Below are positions 49,741 to 64,000 of a stretch of 64,000 bases of DNA, in pieces. The stretch covers positions 26,343,255-26,407,254 of the forward strand of contig NC_053048.1 of the NCBI RefSeq assembly GCF_003473485.1, in the 5' to 3' direction. The number at the start of each line of letters is the position of its first letter. Within the stretch, counting starts at the first letter, position 1. Made by a program: the position numbers and the translations under genes. This DNA is from Medicago truncatula (Eukaryota > Streptophyta > Magnoliopsida > Fabales > Fabaceae). The notes below the pieces were generated by a model. The model ran no database searches. It saw only the letters and a program-made list of their open reading frames with translations, and was not told where the DNA came from.

Positions 49741-51414
49741 CTATGAACAGTGGCGGAGCCACGTTCATTCCAGGGTGTGCACTTGCTACCCCTCAATATG
49801 TACAATCCCCACCTATTATTTTGTAATTTTTACTTATGAACCTCCTGAAAATATATGTTTGCACCAAATTGCACCAACAATTCCCTCTTGTTTACATTGT
49901 TATTATTGCTGTCCAAATCTCTTTGCTTGGGTAGATTAGTTGTTTTACCATTGGATTAGAATGCTAACACGTGAACAAAACATGTGCAGTGCAATTTATA
50001 TTACAACCCGTAACATATATTTACAACTTTTTTTTTTGAGGGAATATATTTACAACATTTAATTCATATTTTAAATGTGTAAACTATGTCATTAGTTATA
50101 TATGACTTAAAAAAAACTTTATACATTCCTATGAGCTTAACTTACTTGATAGAGACATTACATGATAAATGTAGGGATTTGAACCTCAAACTCCTCGTTT
50201 CTTCACATTTAAAATGTATAAGTTCAAGTCATTAGACTATCTAATTGACACCAAAAAAAAACTCAATACTAATCTACGTGATTTAATTAATTTAACCGAT
50301 GACGGTTATTGTAGAATCACTTGGTTAAAAATATATTCTTCAAATTTGATAATCTTTAATTTGTTTGATACTCTAGTATTCCGGAAAAAAATTAATCGAT
50401 AGTTCAATGAACCGCCATGCTAGTTGATTCGATGAGTTGATTATTCGCCGATTTTAGGATATAAAACCGCGTAGAGGACAATCATGTGTAAGTTTGTACG
50501 TAAATTGTTTAGTATAATATACTTTTCTTTTTGAATATTTATTATATATATGCACACACACATATATATTTTAATTATTACTTGAAGTTGAAAAATTTGA
50601 ACCTCGTGATCCGAGGTCCTAGCAACGCCACTGCCTATGAAGCCTCGATACCTGACACGATACCGATACCGCAATACGGGAAAATTTTCAAAACTCCCGA
50701 TACGATACGGACTCGATACGTTTTTAAAAAATTAAATTTAAAATTAATAGTATAAGTGTACAATGTATAAACATAACTAAAAATGATGATAAACAAACAT
50801 TCACATTAATGAAATGATCAAAACAAGTGACAATTACATATTTTTTCCGCACAAATTAGATAGAATATAGCTAAACATCATTAGTATCATCCAAAGAGAA
50901 CATCATAAGTACTATAAAAAAAGAACATCTTTATCTAATGTTGACTACTTAACAGTTATCACTAATTTATATCGAAAACAAACAGCAGAAGAAACATAAC
51001 ATTAGAGAGAAGAGAAACAGAGTAGAATTCAATCAGTGGTAATGGTTAGAAGAGAGAATAGCTATTGCTATGTGGTGACGAGAAACCATATTTTTTTAGG
51101 TTAGAAGAGACTATGATTTTGATAGCGCTGCCAGACTTGATAAGTGTCAAGGTATAAGTAAGCTGTGTCGGAGTACAAGTTAGTCGTATTCAACACGTAT
51201 CGGTCATTTTTTTTCCTTCAAAAAATAAATATTAACTGTCTGATACTTCTCCGATACGCGTATCGGGACGTATCCGACACGTATCGGTCATTGTTTTTCA
51301 AAAAAATAAATATTAATTGCCCGATACCCGTATCGGGATGTATCGGAGCGTATCGGTATCGGATACGTGTCGGATACGATACTTCACCATTTTTGGAGTA
51401 TCGGGGCTTTAGAG
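49741..51414. mobile_element. TIR transposon in F-box A (unit 2 copy)
   Basis: Same GTTCACGC duplication and CTATGAAGCC/CTCTAAAGCC ends as in unit 1, one base longer through an A-run near 51220. Confidence 0.78.
49748..50633. mobile_element. Nested hAT element (unit 2 copy)
   Basis: Same CAGTGGCG ends and CCTATGAA duplication, and the same 886-bp length, as 33222-34107. Confidence 0.87.
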
Positions 51415-53284
51415 GTTCACGCTGCTGTACAACGTGGAATCGAGGACCTCAATCTTGAAATGCCTGGCAGGGTAACATTACCTCGTAGCATTTTCAGTTG
51501 TAGGACCCTTGTTTCTCTTCATTTGAAAGGGCTTAAAGTGAATGACATTTCTCACGGGGTTGTAGATTTCCCTCTGCTCAAAACTCTCCATTTGTCTAGT
51601 GTACTTTTCGAACGTTTTGAATATTTAGTAGAGATTCTATCAGGTTGTCCCATTCTCGAGGAATTGCAAGCAGAAGATTTAAGTGTAGACAATGTGGAGT
51701 GGGTTTTTATACAGGAAAATTCTGTTATAGTGAAAAAGTTTATAAGCTTACTACCAAATTTGATCAGAGTTAGCATTACAAAATCACCTTCTTATTTGAT
51801 GAATCTGGTCACTCTCCTTTGCACAGAGGCTCAGATTCTGCGTGCAGAACTTGTAAGAATAATATTATGGTTATGAATTTTAATTAACTAACTTTATTTA
51901 CTGTTGTGATTTGGAGATTTTTTTTCTTCCTCTATGAGTTTTCACTCTAGGTTTATAGGGTTTGACTAACTTTTCTAAATTGCAACAGGATAGGATTATC
52001 GGAAATAATAATCAGTTTCACAATCTAACCAACATAGAGCTTATCATTAAGCATAATCATCGTGATAAGTAGAAGTGGTTGATAGGAATGCTGAAACACT
52101 GTCCCAAACTTCAACATTTTACCATTCATGAGGTTCGGTTCGGTTCGGTTTGTGTCTTGGATTTTGTTTTATTTTACCTCACCACTTTTTGACCTATTTT
52201 TATAAAAAAAAAAATGTGAATTGTTGATAGGATGTTGAGAATGAAGAGGAAGTTGTGGATAATTGGGTGGATCCAACGACTATTCCAAAATGCCTTTCAA
52301 CACAACTCAAGACATGCTTGCTTAAAGGTTATAAATACACAGATTGTGAGCTTCAATTTGCAAAATATATTATGCAGAATTCAAAAGTATTGAAGACCAT
52401 GTCAATCAAGAGTACCTCTTCCGTAGATACAAATGCCAAGCACCAAATTTTGAAGAAACTAGCTTCGTGCACAAGGGCCTCATCAACATGTAAACTCTTA
52501 TTTGATTGATGAAAGTTATGTCATAGTTTACAATAGTTCTTATGTCTACTTTTTAAATTAGATTCTTCGTATGCAATGGTAAGATCTGATGCTTTCAAAG
52601 GCATGACCTCTGTTTCATTTTGACCTCTATAACATTTAAATTTTCAAATATGTATTGACTTTCACGTAATTAATTGATACTAGATCCTCTCAACTTTTTC
52701 ATTTATTTTCTTATTGATGGTTCTTTTTTACTTGGGTTATATCGATGTCTGTCATTTTTTGGTAGTCTTGTTGTGGACTTGTGGGAAAGAGTAATGGATA
52801 TCAAAATTTGCAACTGCATTGACTAGTGTTGTAGAACGACAACCTGCTTTTATTTGAAAACAGAGTGTGATATTAGTTTGTGCTCCACTCGTAAGTGTGA
52901 TAAACAAGTATAATATCATTCTCATCTTGGTAGCCAGTTTCTAAATTATGACATCCACTTGCTTGACTAAATGGTACAACAATTCTGATTGGTTTCTTTT
53001 CCATTAATTTGAATATCAGGTAACAATATAACCATTTAGGTTGCTAAGCTCTTTTATTAACACTATTCAAGAAAAGCAAATTGAGATGAAGAGACATGAA
53101 CTAATCTTTGCTAAGATATTTTACTCTTATGATATATAACCTTCATTTATTGAGTTTTTGTTTGATTAATTCTAGGTGTAATTCAACTTAGTAATTGAAT
53201 GCTGGTTTGGTATTTTTTCTGCGTTTATTATTTACTAAATTATGGCATTCTGTTTTGTACTAGTTTGCACTTTGCTATTGTCTA

Positions 53285-53759
53285 TTGCTAGTATTTATAG
53301 CTTGTGTGACTAATAATAGTGCTTATAGTAGCCAGAGAAGACATATTCATATAAGACATTGTTACTTAACTGAAATTGGTATTATCTGGCTTGAGTATGT
53401 GAAAAATGAGAGAAATCATACAGATCCTTTAACAAAAGGATTGTCCTTGAGACGTCGAGGTCCGTGAATGGAGGAAAGTATGGTGGAGACATTATTAGTG
53501 GTCAAACAAAGCCCTGAGTACTTGTATGCACTTCATTTTTCATCTCTATGAAGTGTGGTAGTGCTTAATGTGAGGATTAGTTATTAGCTCTTAATAGGTA
53601 CATAGTACTATAGAATTGAACATTTAGAATTAAAGGAGTTATTAAGCTATTTCATTGCAACACAAATGATCATGTAACTGACATCATAACAAAGCCTTTA
53701 AAGTTCACCTTTGAGCAAGTTCAAAGTAGAGTGAAAGTATGTAAAACAAAAGATTAAAC
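53285..53759 (+). mobile_element. Ty1/copia remnants (unit 2 copy)
   Basis: Same two RNase H-end fragments as at 36758-37232. Confidence 0.65.
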
Positions 53760-54469
53760 TGATTGCAAAATTCAAATTCAGTTAAGGGATGATTTCCTTT
53801 TCTAAGTCTTAGTTGGGCCTCCCCTTGTGTCAATAGGCATGGCCTTAGTTTTGGAGACTAGTTTTGTTCTATGATACACAATTACTCCTAGGAGTAGGCT
53901 TGTCCTGGTTTCGGATACGTATCTGACATTGACACGATATCGACACATATAATTACATTGAATTATGTCATTTTATCAAATTATTGAGTATTGGTGTCGA
54001 CGTGTCCATGTCGTGTCCGGTGTCCGTGTTTGAGCATGTGCTTCATAGGTTGTGTCTGGTGTGCTTTTGTGATCATTAGTTTGCTTTGTGATGGATGTTC
54101 TGCTTTTACCATTTTTCAGGAAATGCGGGTTGGTTTTTGTTCTCTAAATACAATATTGGCCTTGGTCGTTTTTAAGGATCTTGCAATCTTGTGGGCATAG
54201 CTTATGCAGTTATGCTTATTTATTTTGTTTGAATATATCATTTTGCTATTTGCCAAAAATAAAATTGAAGTACAATTTTCTATTTTCCATTAGTATCACA
54301 TAGGTGTGTATGTGTGAATCTACAAAAAAAAAAAATGCAATAAAAGATAGGTGTCCACGTGTCCGTGTCATGTCCGGTATCTGTATGTTTTGTTTGTGAC
54401 TTTGTTTGGAAATTAGTTGGTTGTGTCATGTGTGTATAGTTGCATAAAGTGAATCAATAGAATCCAGTT

Positions 54470-55072
54470 GGGGCTTTGTATGAATTCTGCTCTTTATCTA
54501 AATGGTTTTGCTCGTTCTCAAAGTAAATGACTAAAATACACATACGCATATTAACTCACGCTAATGCAATTGTCAACGTAAGTTAACACACGCTGCGTGA
54601 GTTAACTCACACTGAAAAACACACACTGAACTCGAGCGTAAGTTAACTCACGCTAGTTTTCTTACTTTTATTTAGCTTCCTTCAAAGCTTTATTATGAGT
54701 GTCGGCAATATTCTTTCTCTTACACTTTGGTTGCACATTTTTTAATATATTTTGAAGCAATCCTATCATAATAAAATAACTCTAGCCATAATAAAATACC
54801 TCTAGCCATATATTATGAAGCTAAATAGAGCAAATACCAATAAAGAAATGTCACTTCATTTGAAAGTAAGCATCACATTATAAATGACAACACTAGTGAA
54901 GAAGCTAAATAAAAATAAGAAAACCAACGTGAGTTAACTCACGTTATGTGAGTTAAGTCATGCAAATTTAACACTAGCGTGACTTAACTCACGCATAAGC
55001 AATATAAACATTTATTTTGGGAACAAGCAAAACAGTTTTGGTAAAGAGCAGAAATCCTTTGTACAGCTTTCC
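54470..55072. mobile_element. Fold-back element with GTGAGTTAACTCAC palindromes (unit 2 copy)
   Basis: Same arms and internal palindromes as 37943-38545. Confidence 0.65.
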
Positions 55073-55962
55073 CTAAGGCTAAAGTGGTGTGTTTTTGTGA
55101 TCATTAAGTTAGTTTGCTTTGCGATATCCAATTTTCAGGAAATTTGATCTTTACCAGCTTTGAGGGATTAGCATCCGCATCTGTGCATGGAGGATAGCTG
55201 ATTTATGCGAAAAAAAGATTTAATTTTCATAAATAATGCTTTATACAAGTATTATTTGCTTGATTTGTAAAAATAAAAAAGTTATTATATAGGTAGTTTG
55301 TCAACAAAAAGAAAAAAAAAATCTTTGCTTGAGAAAATACCTTCTAACTCTTGAGGTAGCTAATATATTGATGTATTTAGCAGAAAATTCAATTTATTTT
55401 GACTAGTTCTATAGACACTACAATTTTAAAAGAGATGATGTGGTTTTTTAGTTAGTATATATTTTTTGAAATTTACCTTGTATAGGACGATCCTCTGTGA
55501 GTGTAACAAGGTCATTTGCAAAGGGCCTCAAAATTAGAGGGAATTCAATTATTATTTTTTTAAAAAGTTTAGAGAAAAACAATTTTACCATCAATTATGC
55601 ACTGTGCATTTGTAAATGTAACATGTAAATAAATCATATTTATACTCCTACTCATATATTTTACCACAACATAATTGTCTGTCATTATATGTGTTGGATT
55701 TTAATTTTTATTCTTCAATTCTTTACAAATGAAAATAGTATAGTAGTAAATTCTAAAATAATATAAGCTCTAAATAAATATAAATTCAAAAAACGCAAAA
55801 CTAATATAAATTCTACAATTTTTTATTGTTTTTTTTTACAAATTCTGAATATTTTGATAAGCTCAACATATTAAGCAAACGTTCAACTACTATCGAATAT
55901 GTTTATAATGCTTGTCACATGTAAAAAGATACTAGAGGGAACAAGACAACGTTTATAAGTTA

Positions 55963-56283
55963 CTCTCTCCGTCCTAATTTATAAGCAAAAAACACTAATT
56001 CACACTTATTAAGAAAACTAACACTTAGTGATTTGAGGTATGATTTTTTGTGTTCTCCTTGGAATAAGTTTCATGGAAAGATGTAAAAATAATTTTCATT
56101 GGTTAAAAATTATGGAGAAAATAAAAAGGAGAACAAATTAAATGCAACTTGCATTTAATTTTACATTGGAAAAGATGATTTGTTTGAAAAAACATAAAAA
56201 TAGCATAAAAGTTTATCTTTTTTGCTTATATTTTGAGATAAAGAAAATGAAATTTTTTTGCTTATATTTTAGAACGGAGGGAG
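55963..56283. mobile_element. Stowaway-type MITE (unit 2 copy)
   Basis: Same termini and TA flanks as 39436-39756. Confidence 0.85.
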
Positions 56284-57339
56284 TACTAAGTGATGATTTA
56301 AGCTTTTTTAAAAAATAAAAAACAAAATTACATTAAAACCCTTTTTTAAAGGTTGTTTTAAAAAGAGATGGTGTGGTTTTTTAGTTAATATATATTTTTC
56401 TTTTTTGAAATTTACCTTTGTATACGTGGATCCTATGCAAATGTATCAATGTTCTTTGGAGAAGATCTGAAACTTAAAGTTAATGGTGTGTTTGGTTTAA
56501 AAGAGAAGTTCTAAAGAGAGAAATACGTGAAAGAGAAGTTAGTAAAAGAGTAAAAAATAAGAAATAGAATAAATTTGATGTATAATTTAGTATAAGAGAA
56601 AGAGAGAAGAAATAGAGAAAAGAGAATTGTTTATTATTTTTAAAAGTACTAAAATACCTCTGATTTTTTAAATCACAAATAATACAAGAAATTCATCAAT
56701 ACACTATTTCATCAATAAGTGCTATGTATCAGAGAAAAGGAAATAGATCCATTTCCTTACCGATGAAAACGTTAGTAAATTCTAAATTCTAAAATTATAT
56801 AAATCCAAAAAAAAAATTATAATTTCAAAAATTGTAAAAATAATATAAATTCTCTAAGAGAAATGATATTTATACATTTTTGTATAACTTTTATACAATC
56901 TTCTCTCTCATACTCACATTATATTCTTATTTTCTTTTTTCATTTTTCTTTCTTTTTTGACCAACAAAAAGAGAGCACAACAAGATTGTTCTAAAAGTTG
57001 GTTCTTCAATTATATGTTTTCTTTACAAATTCCGAATATTTTTGTGAGCTCAACATCCCACACACCACCGACAGTATGTCCCATCCATCTTCTTTTTAAA
57101 GTCTCAAAAACACCAACAACACCATGAAACCCTCATATTCATATTCATTCTCAACTCTCATCTTGAATGATCTACAAAATGATTCAGCTCATCCATTTCA
57201 TTTCTTCTAACCCTTTGCTCAATCGCTTTCTGGGTCCCTCCAAAAAGTGAGTCATGTTTCTCAATTTCTAAACACAGATCGGTTTTCTTTAGAACTCTGC
57301 TTTTGGATTAGGATTAGGGTTAGGGTTTTGAGTTTTGAA

Positions 57340-58786
57340 ATGTCACGATCAATTTCAACTGAAGATAGGATTAGTGCTCTACCAGATCCAATTATATGGC
57401 ACATCCTATCTTTTGTTCCAACCAAAACTGCTGCAATCACAAGCATTCTATCAAAGAGATGGAACCCATTATGGCTATCAGTTCTTATTCTTCACTTCGA
57501 AGACGAAACCTTTCAAAACATGGAATCCTTTAGCCATTTTATGTCCTCTGTTTTTCTCTTACGAGATATTACTTTACCCATTAGATCGTTCCACCTCAAC
57601 CGTTCAAAACGTTATGGCATTGAGACACAGAATATCAATCGATTTGTTCACGCTATTGCACAACGTGGAATCGAGAACCTCAATCTTGAACTGTCCGGCA
57701 GTATAACATTACCTCGTAGCGTTTTCAGCTGTAGGACCCTCGTTGTTCTTCATTTGCAATGGATTACAGTGAAAGACCTTTCTCAACTGGTTGTGGATTT
57801 TCCTCTCCTAAAAACTTCACTTGTTTGGTGTACTTTTGGAACGTGCTGAATATATCATCCAGCTTCTATCTGGATGTCCCATTCTAGAGGAATTGCATGC
57901 TGAAAGTTTAATTGTCAGAAACAAGGAATGGCTTGTTTCACTGAATTTTGTACGACAAAAGTTTCCAAGCTTACCGAAGTTAATCACAGCAAACATTACT
58001 AAATCGTCCCATTCTTTGGCGCTTTTTCTCGCATTACTTTGCAGGGCAAAGTCTCAACTTCTGCGTGCAGAATTGGTAAGAATATTATGGTTAATTTTTT
58101 TTTTAATAAACTTTGTTAATTATAGTTTTGCCCTTCGATTATGATCTGTGTTACGAATTTGAGTTATGATATTGCACCTTAACCCTTTCTGATCCTAGGT
58201 AGGATCTAGTGTTTGAGTGATTAAAAGAAATAGGATTTGATTTCTAACTTTTGTAAATCGCCAGGACACAAGTCACCTCATACATCTTAAGTTTCGCAAT
58301 CTAACTAACATGGAGCTTATCCTTAAGCATAATCATTGTGAGAAGTGGAACTGGTGGTTGCTAAAAGCGCTGAAACATTGTCCCAAACTTCAAAATCTTA
58401 CCATTCATCAGGTTTTGTTGATGCCTAGCTTTTTCTTTTCTTTTTACCTCAGCACCTTTTCTCCAATTTTATATATAAAAAAATTGAATTGTTGACAGGA
58501 TTTTGAGAATGAAGAGGAATTTGAGGAAGTTGTGGATAATTGGGTGTATCCAACAATTATTCCAGATTGCCTTTCAACACAACTCAAAACATGCTTGCTT
58601 AAAGGCTATGAATGCACAGATCGTGAGCTTCAATTTGCAAAATATATTATGCAGAATTCAGAAGTATTGAAGACCATGTCAATCAAGAGCGCCTCTTCCA
58701 TAGATACAAATACCAAGCACCAAATTTGGATGAAACTTGCTTCGTGTACAAGGGCCTCATCAACATGTAAACTCTTGTTTGATTGA
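57340..58786 (+). pseudogene. F-box/LRR/FBD gene B with 2-nt frameshift (unit 2)
   Basis: Exons 57340-58075, 58265-58411 and 58499-58786, with the same F-box, LRR-like and FBD regions as unit 1 and the same two missing bases near 57819-57828, giving a stop at 57849. The shared lesion argues against an independent sequencing error in one unit, unless both units are the same molecule. The intact splice sites and uninterrupted second-half frame suggest the frameshift is young or is bypassed. Confidence 0.8.
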
Positions 58787-59552
58787 TGAAAGTTAGGTCA
58801 TAGTTGCTATAGTTCTTATATGTCTACTTTTTATATTAGAATCTTTGTATTCAATGGTAACATCTGATGGTTTCAAAGGCATGGCCTCTGTTTCAATTTG
58901 ACCTCTTATGTCATTTCAATTTTCAAATATGTATTGACTTTCACGTAACTAATTGATGCTAGATCCTCTCAACTTTTTCTTTTCTTACTGATGATTGTTT
59001 TTTTACTTGGGTTATATCAATGTCTGTAATTATTTGGTAGTCTTGTTGTGGACTTGTGGGAAGAAGTAATGGATGTCAAATTTTCCAACTACATAGACTG
59101 GTGTAGTAGAATGCCAACGTGCTTTTAATTGAAAACAGATATGTGTGCAAATTTTTTTTTTTTGAGGGAAATTCTTTCCTATTTTTCATTTTAAATAAAT
59201 AAATAAATTATTTCTTTACCAATATACCTTTGATTATATTACATTTTTTCTTCAAGCTATAATAAATACAGTTATATGTTAGAAACATAAGTCAATTTTC
59301 TATCATGAGTATAGCAATGAAAGTCAACTCGAAAGAACATAAATTCATGCAAAATATAAAGAAATACAACATTGAATAAGTGGTCCATCTCCATGATAAT
59401 GTGAACCATACATTACATAGCATGAAAATTTCAATACGCAGCTGCAAAGTCACATCAAAACGTGTTGTTGACTATTAGCATGCCAGGAAAATTAGTCACT
59501 TATGAAAAATAAAATTCATAATTTATCATAACTAGAAGCAATCATCTCAGTA

Positions 59553-62792
<3,240 letters not shown>

Positions 62793-62798
<6 letters not shown>

Positions 62799-64000
62799 TA
62801 ATTACCATTAAATTAAATGCTTGAATTTTGATTAAGCAACTTTCTTTTCTTGAACTTATGCAGGTTGCTATAATGAGACTCAAGGTTGACCTTCAATGTA
62901 GAAAATGCTGTAAGAAAGTCAAGAAGATCCTTTGCAAATACCCTCGTGAGTCTTTCAATAATAATTCTTTTACTCTCATATTTTATTATTTTTCCTTATA
63001 CATATTTTTGTATGGTGGTGTTAATATATTATTAGGCTATAGTTCCCATTAAATATAGACTTTGTATTGAAAATTGACAAAATTATATCAACAAGTATTT
63101 TTTTTCCTATTCAATTTCACCTAATTTTAGTTTCTTGATTTTTTTTTTAAACCTTCTTAATTTGTTTATTTTTACAATACCTTCTTAATTTTTTAGTATT
63201 TGCGTTGTTTATGTTGTTGCAATTTTCATGAATGAAAGAAATTCGAGATCAAATATATGATGAGAAGAATGGTATAGTGACCATAAGAGTGGTGTGCTGC
63301 AGCCCAGAGAAGGTAAGAGACAATATTTGTTGTCAAGGGGGTGGTACCATCAAAAGCATAGAAATAGTTGAACCACCAAAACCCAAGCCAGCACCTGAGA
63401 AGCCCAAAGAGCCAGAAAAAAAGCCCGTGCCCGAGGCAAAGCCGATTGCACAACCTGGCCCGCCTAAACAAAATCCAAGTCCAGCTCCAGCTCCGGCACC
63501 AGCTCCGGCTCAGGCACCGGCTCCACTTCCTTCCGCGGCTGCACCAGCTGTAATGTTTCCTCAGACAGCGCCAATGTCCATTCTTGCATATCCTTCGCCA
63601 GTTGTTCCTTACGGGCATGTTTATGGTCCTGGACAAGGTGGCCCCCCACAGTTTTATGGGAGGCCCGTGTATGATAGTTATGGATGGAGTGGGCCTTGCT
63701 ATGTAGGTCATCACCACGATTGCTTGCGCGAAGAAGAGGCGTCGACATGTACAATAAGTTGAAGGGTACTCGTGGAGGAGAATGGTTATGTAGGTGAAGA
63801 GATTTTATATAATAATAACTTTCTTTGATAAATAAAAAGTGTAATATATGAGGTGCGTTTCAAAATTCACCAAAACTAAGGAAGCATCAAAGTTTAGAGA
63901 GCGTTTATCGATTATTTGTCAACATGGTCTTGTCAAAATTCACCATATCCCATGTTTATAGTACAATTTTATATCTTGAACTAAATGTTGTGTAAATGAG
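62793..64000. repeat. Tandem repeat unit 3, first 1.2 kb (cut by window end)
   Basis: The junction TTCTAG|TAATTACC recurs exactly as at 46267. The sequence then follows the HIPP region of units 1 and 2 to the window end inside the 34-bp direct repeat. No difference from unit 2 was noticed. Confidence 0.95.
62864..63762 (+). pseudogene. HIPP copy lacking exon 1 (unit 3)
   Basis: Exons 62864-62945 and 63239-63762 repeat exons 2 and 3 of the intact gene at 29644, again 65 bp after the kinase stop codon and again without the MEQK exon. The HMA motif, Pro-rich linker and CTIS end are unchanged. As for unit 2, only internal initiation (ATG at 62873) or a fused transcript could give protein. Confidence 0.85.

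Larger units (their letters stand above)
49427..52509 (+). pseudogene. F-box/LRR/FBD gene A, disrupted (unit 2)
   Basis: Exon 1 is split as 49427-49740 and 51423-51852 by the same nested insertion. Exon 2 is 51989-52132 with the same TAG (52070-52072), and exon 3 is 52231-52509 with the FBD domain. Both defects are shared with unit 1, so they predate the duplication, or the units are one locus assembled twice. Expected product: at most an F-box fragment of about 105 native residues. Confidence 0.85.

Noticed and set aside
51165-51458. 97-residue frame found only in unit 2
   Set aside because: Opens only because of one extra A near 51220 within transposon subterminal repeats; not a gene.

Overview
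The window is nuclear DNA of a flowering plant, most likely a papilionoid legume close to Medicago. The genes are intron-rich with GT-AG introns, the intergenic DNA is AT-rich, and the families seen are plant-specific: an XRI1-type protein, a PAP15-type purple acid phosphatase, an isoprenylated heavy-metal-domain protein (HIPP), F-box/FBD proteins and a G-type-lectin S-receptor kinase. Interspersed DNA is mostly Stowaway, hAT and Mutator-like MITEs, tRNA-derived SINEs, L1-type LINE tails and worn copia/gypsy pieces. The species is an inference; no marker in the sequence names it.

Positions 1-29,600 hold single-copy genes: an XRI1 homologue (3654-7994, +), a complete seven-exon purple acid phosphatase (10185-17080, +) whose introns carry a Stowaway, a gypsy remnant and an intact hAT MITE, a two-exon RING-finger gene (18867-17638, -) convergent with it, and a very small SERF/4F5 gene (23341-24023, +). 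The SERF gene is best explained by an AT-AC U12-type intron after only seven coding bases. The rest is transposon remnants.

Positions 29,752-64,000 are a head-to-tail tandem repeat of about 16.5 kb: unit 1 at 29752-46266, unit 2 at 46267-62792, and unit 3 starting at 62793 and cut by the window end. Each unit carries, in order, a HIPP gene, F-box/FBD pseudogene A (broken by two nested transposons and a nonsense codon), copia scraps, a fold-back element, F-box/FBD gene B (2-nt frameshift) and an S-receptor-like kinase. The only differences I found between units are lengths of homopolymer runs and one (AT)n microsatellite. The duplication is therefore either extremely recent or an assembly artefact. 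The breakpoint lies in HIPP intron 1 and at the kinase stop codon. Only the first HIPP copy keeps its ATG exon, and each kinase copy runs directly into a headless HIPP copy.

The genes do not form one pathway. The repeat joins a surface receptor kinase with a Pi21-like HIPP, two families linked to plant-microbe interaction, and any functional meaning of that linkage is inference. Exon coordinates were derived by hand from splice signals, reading phase and family resemblance; no database search was possible.
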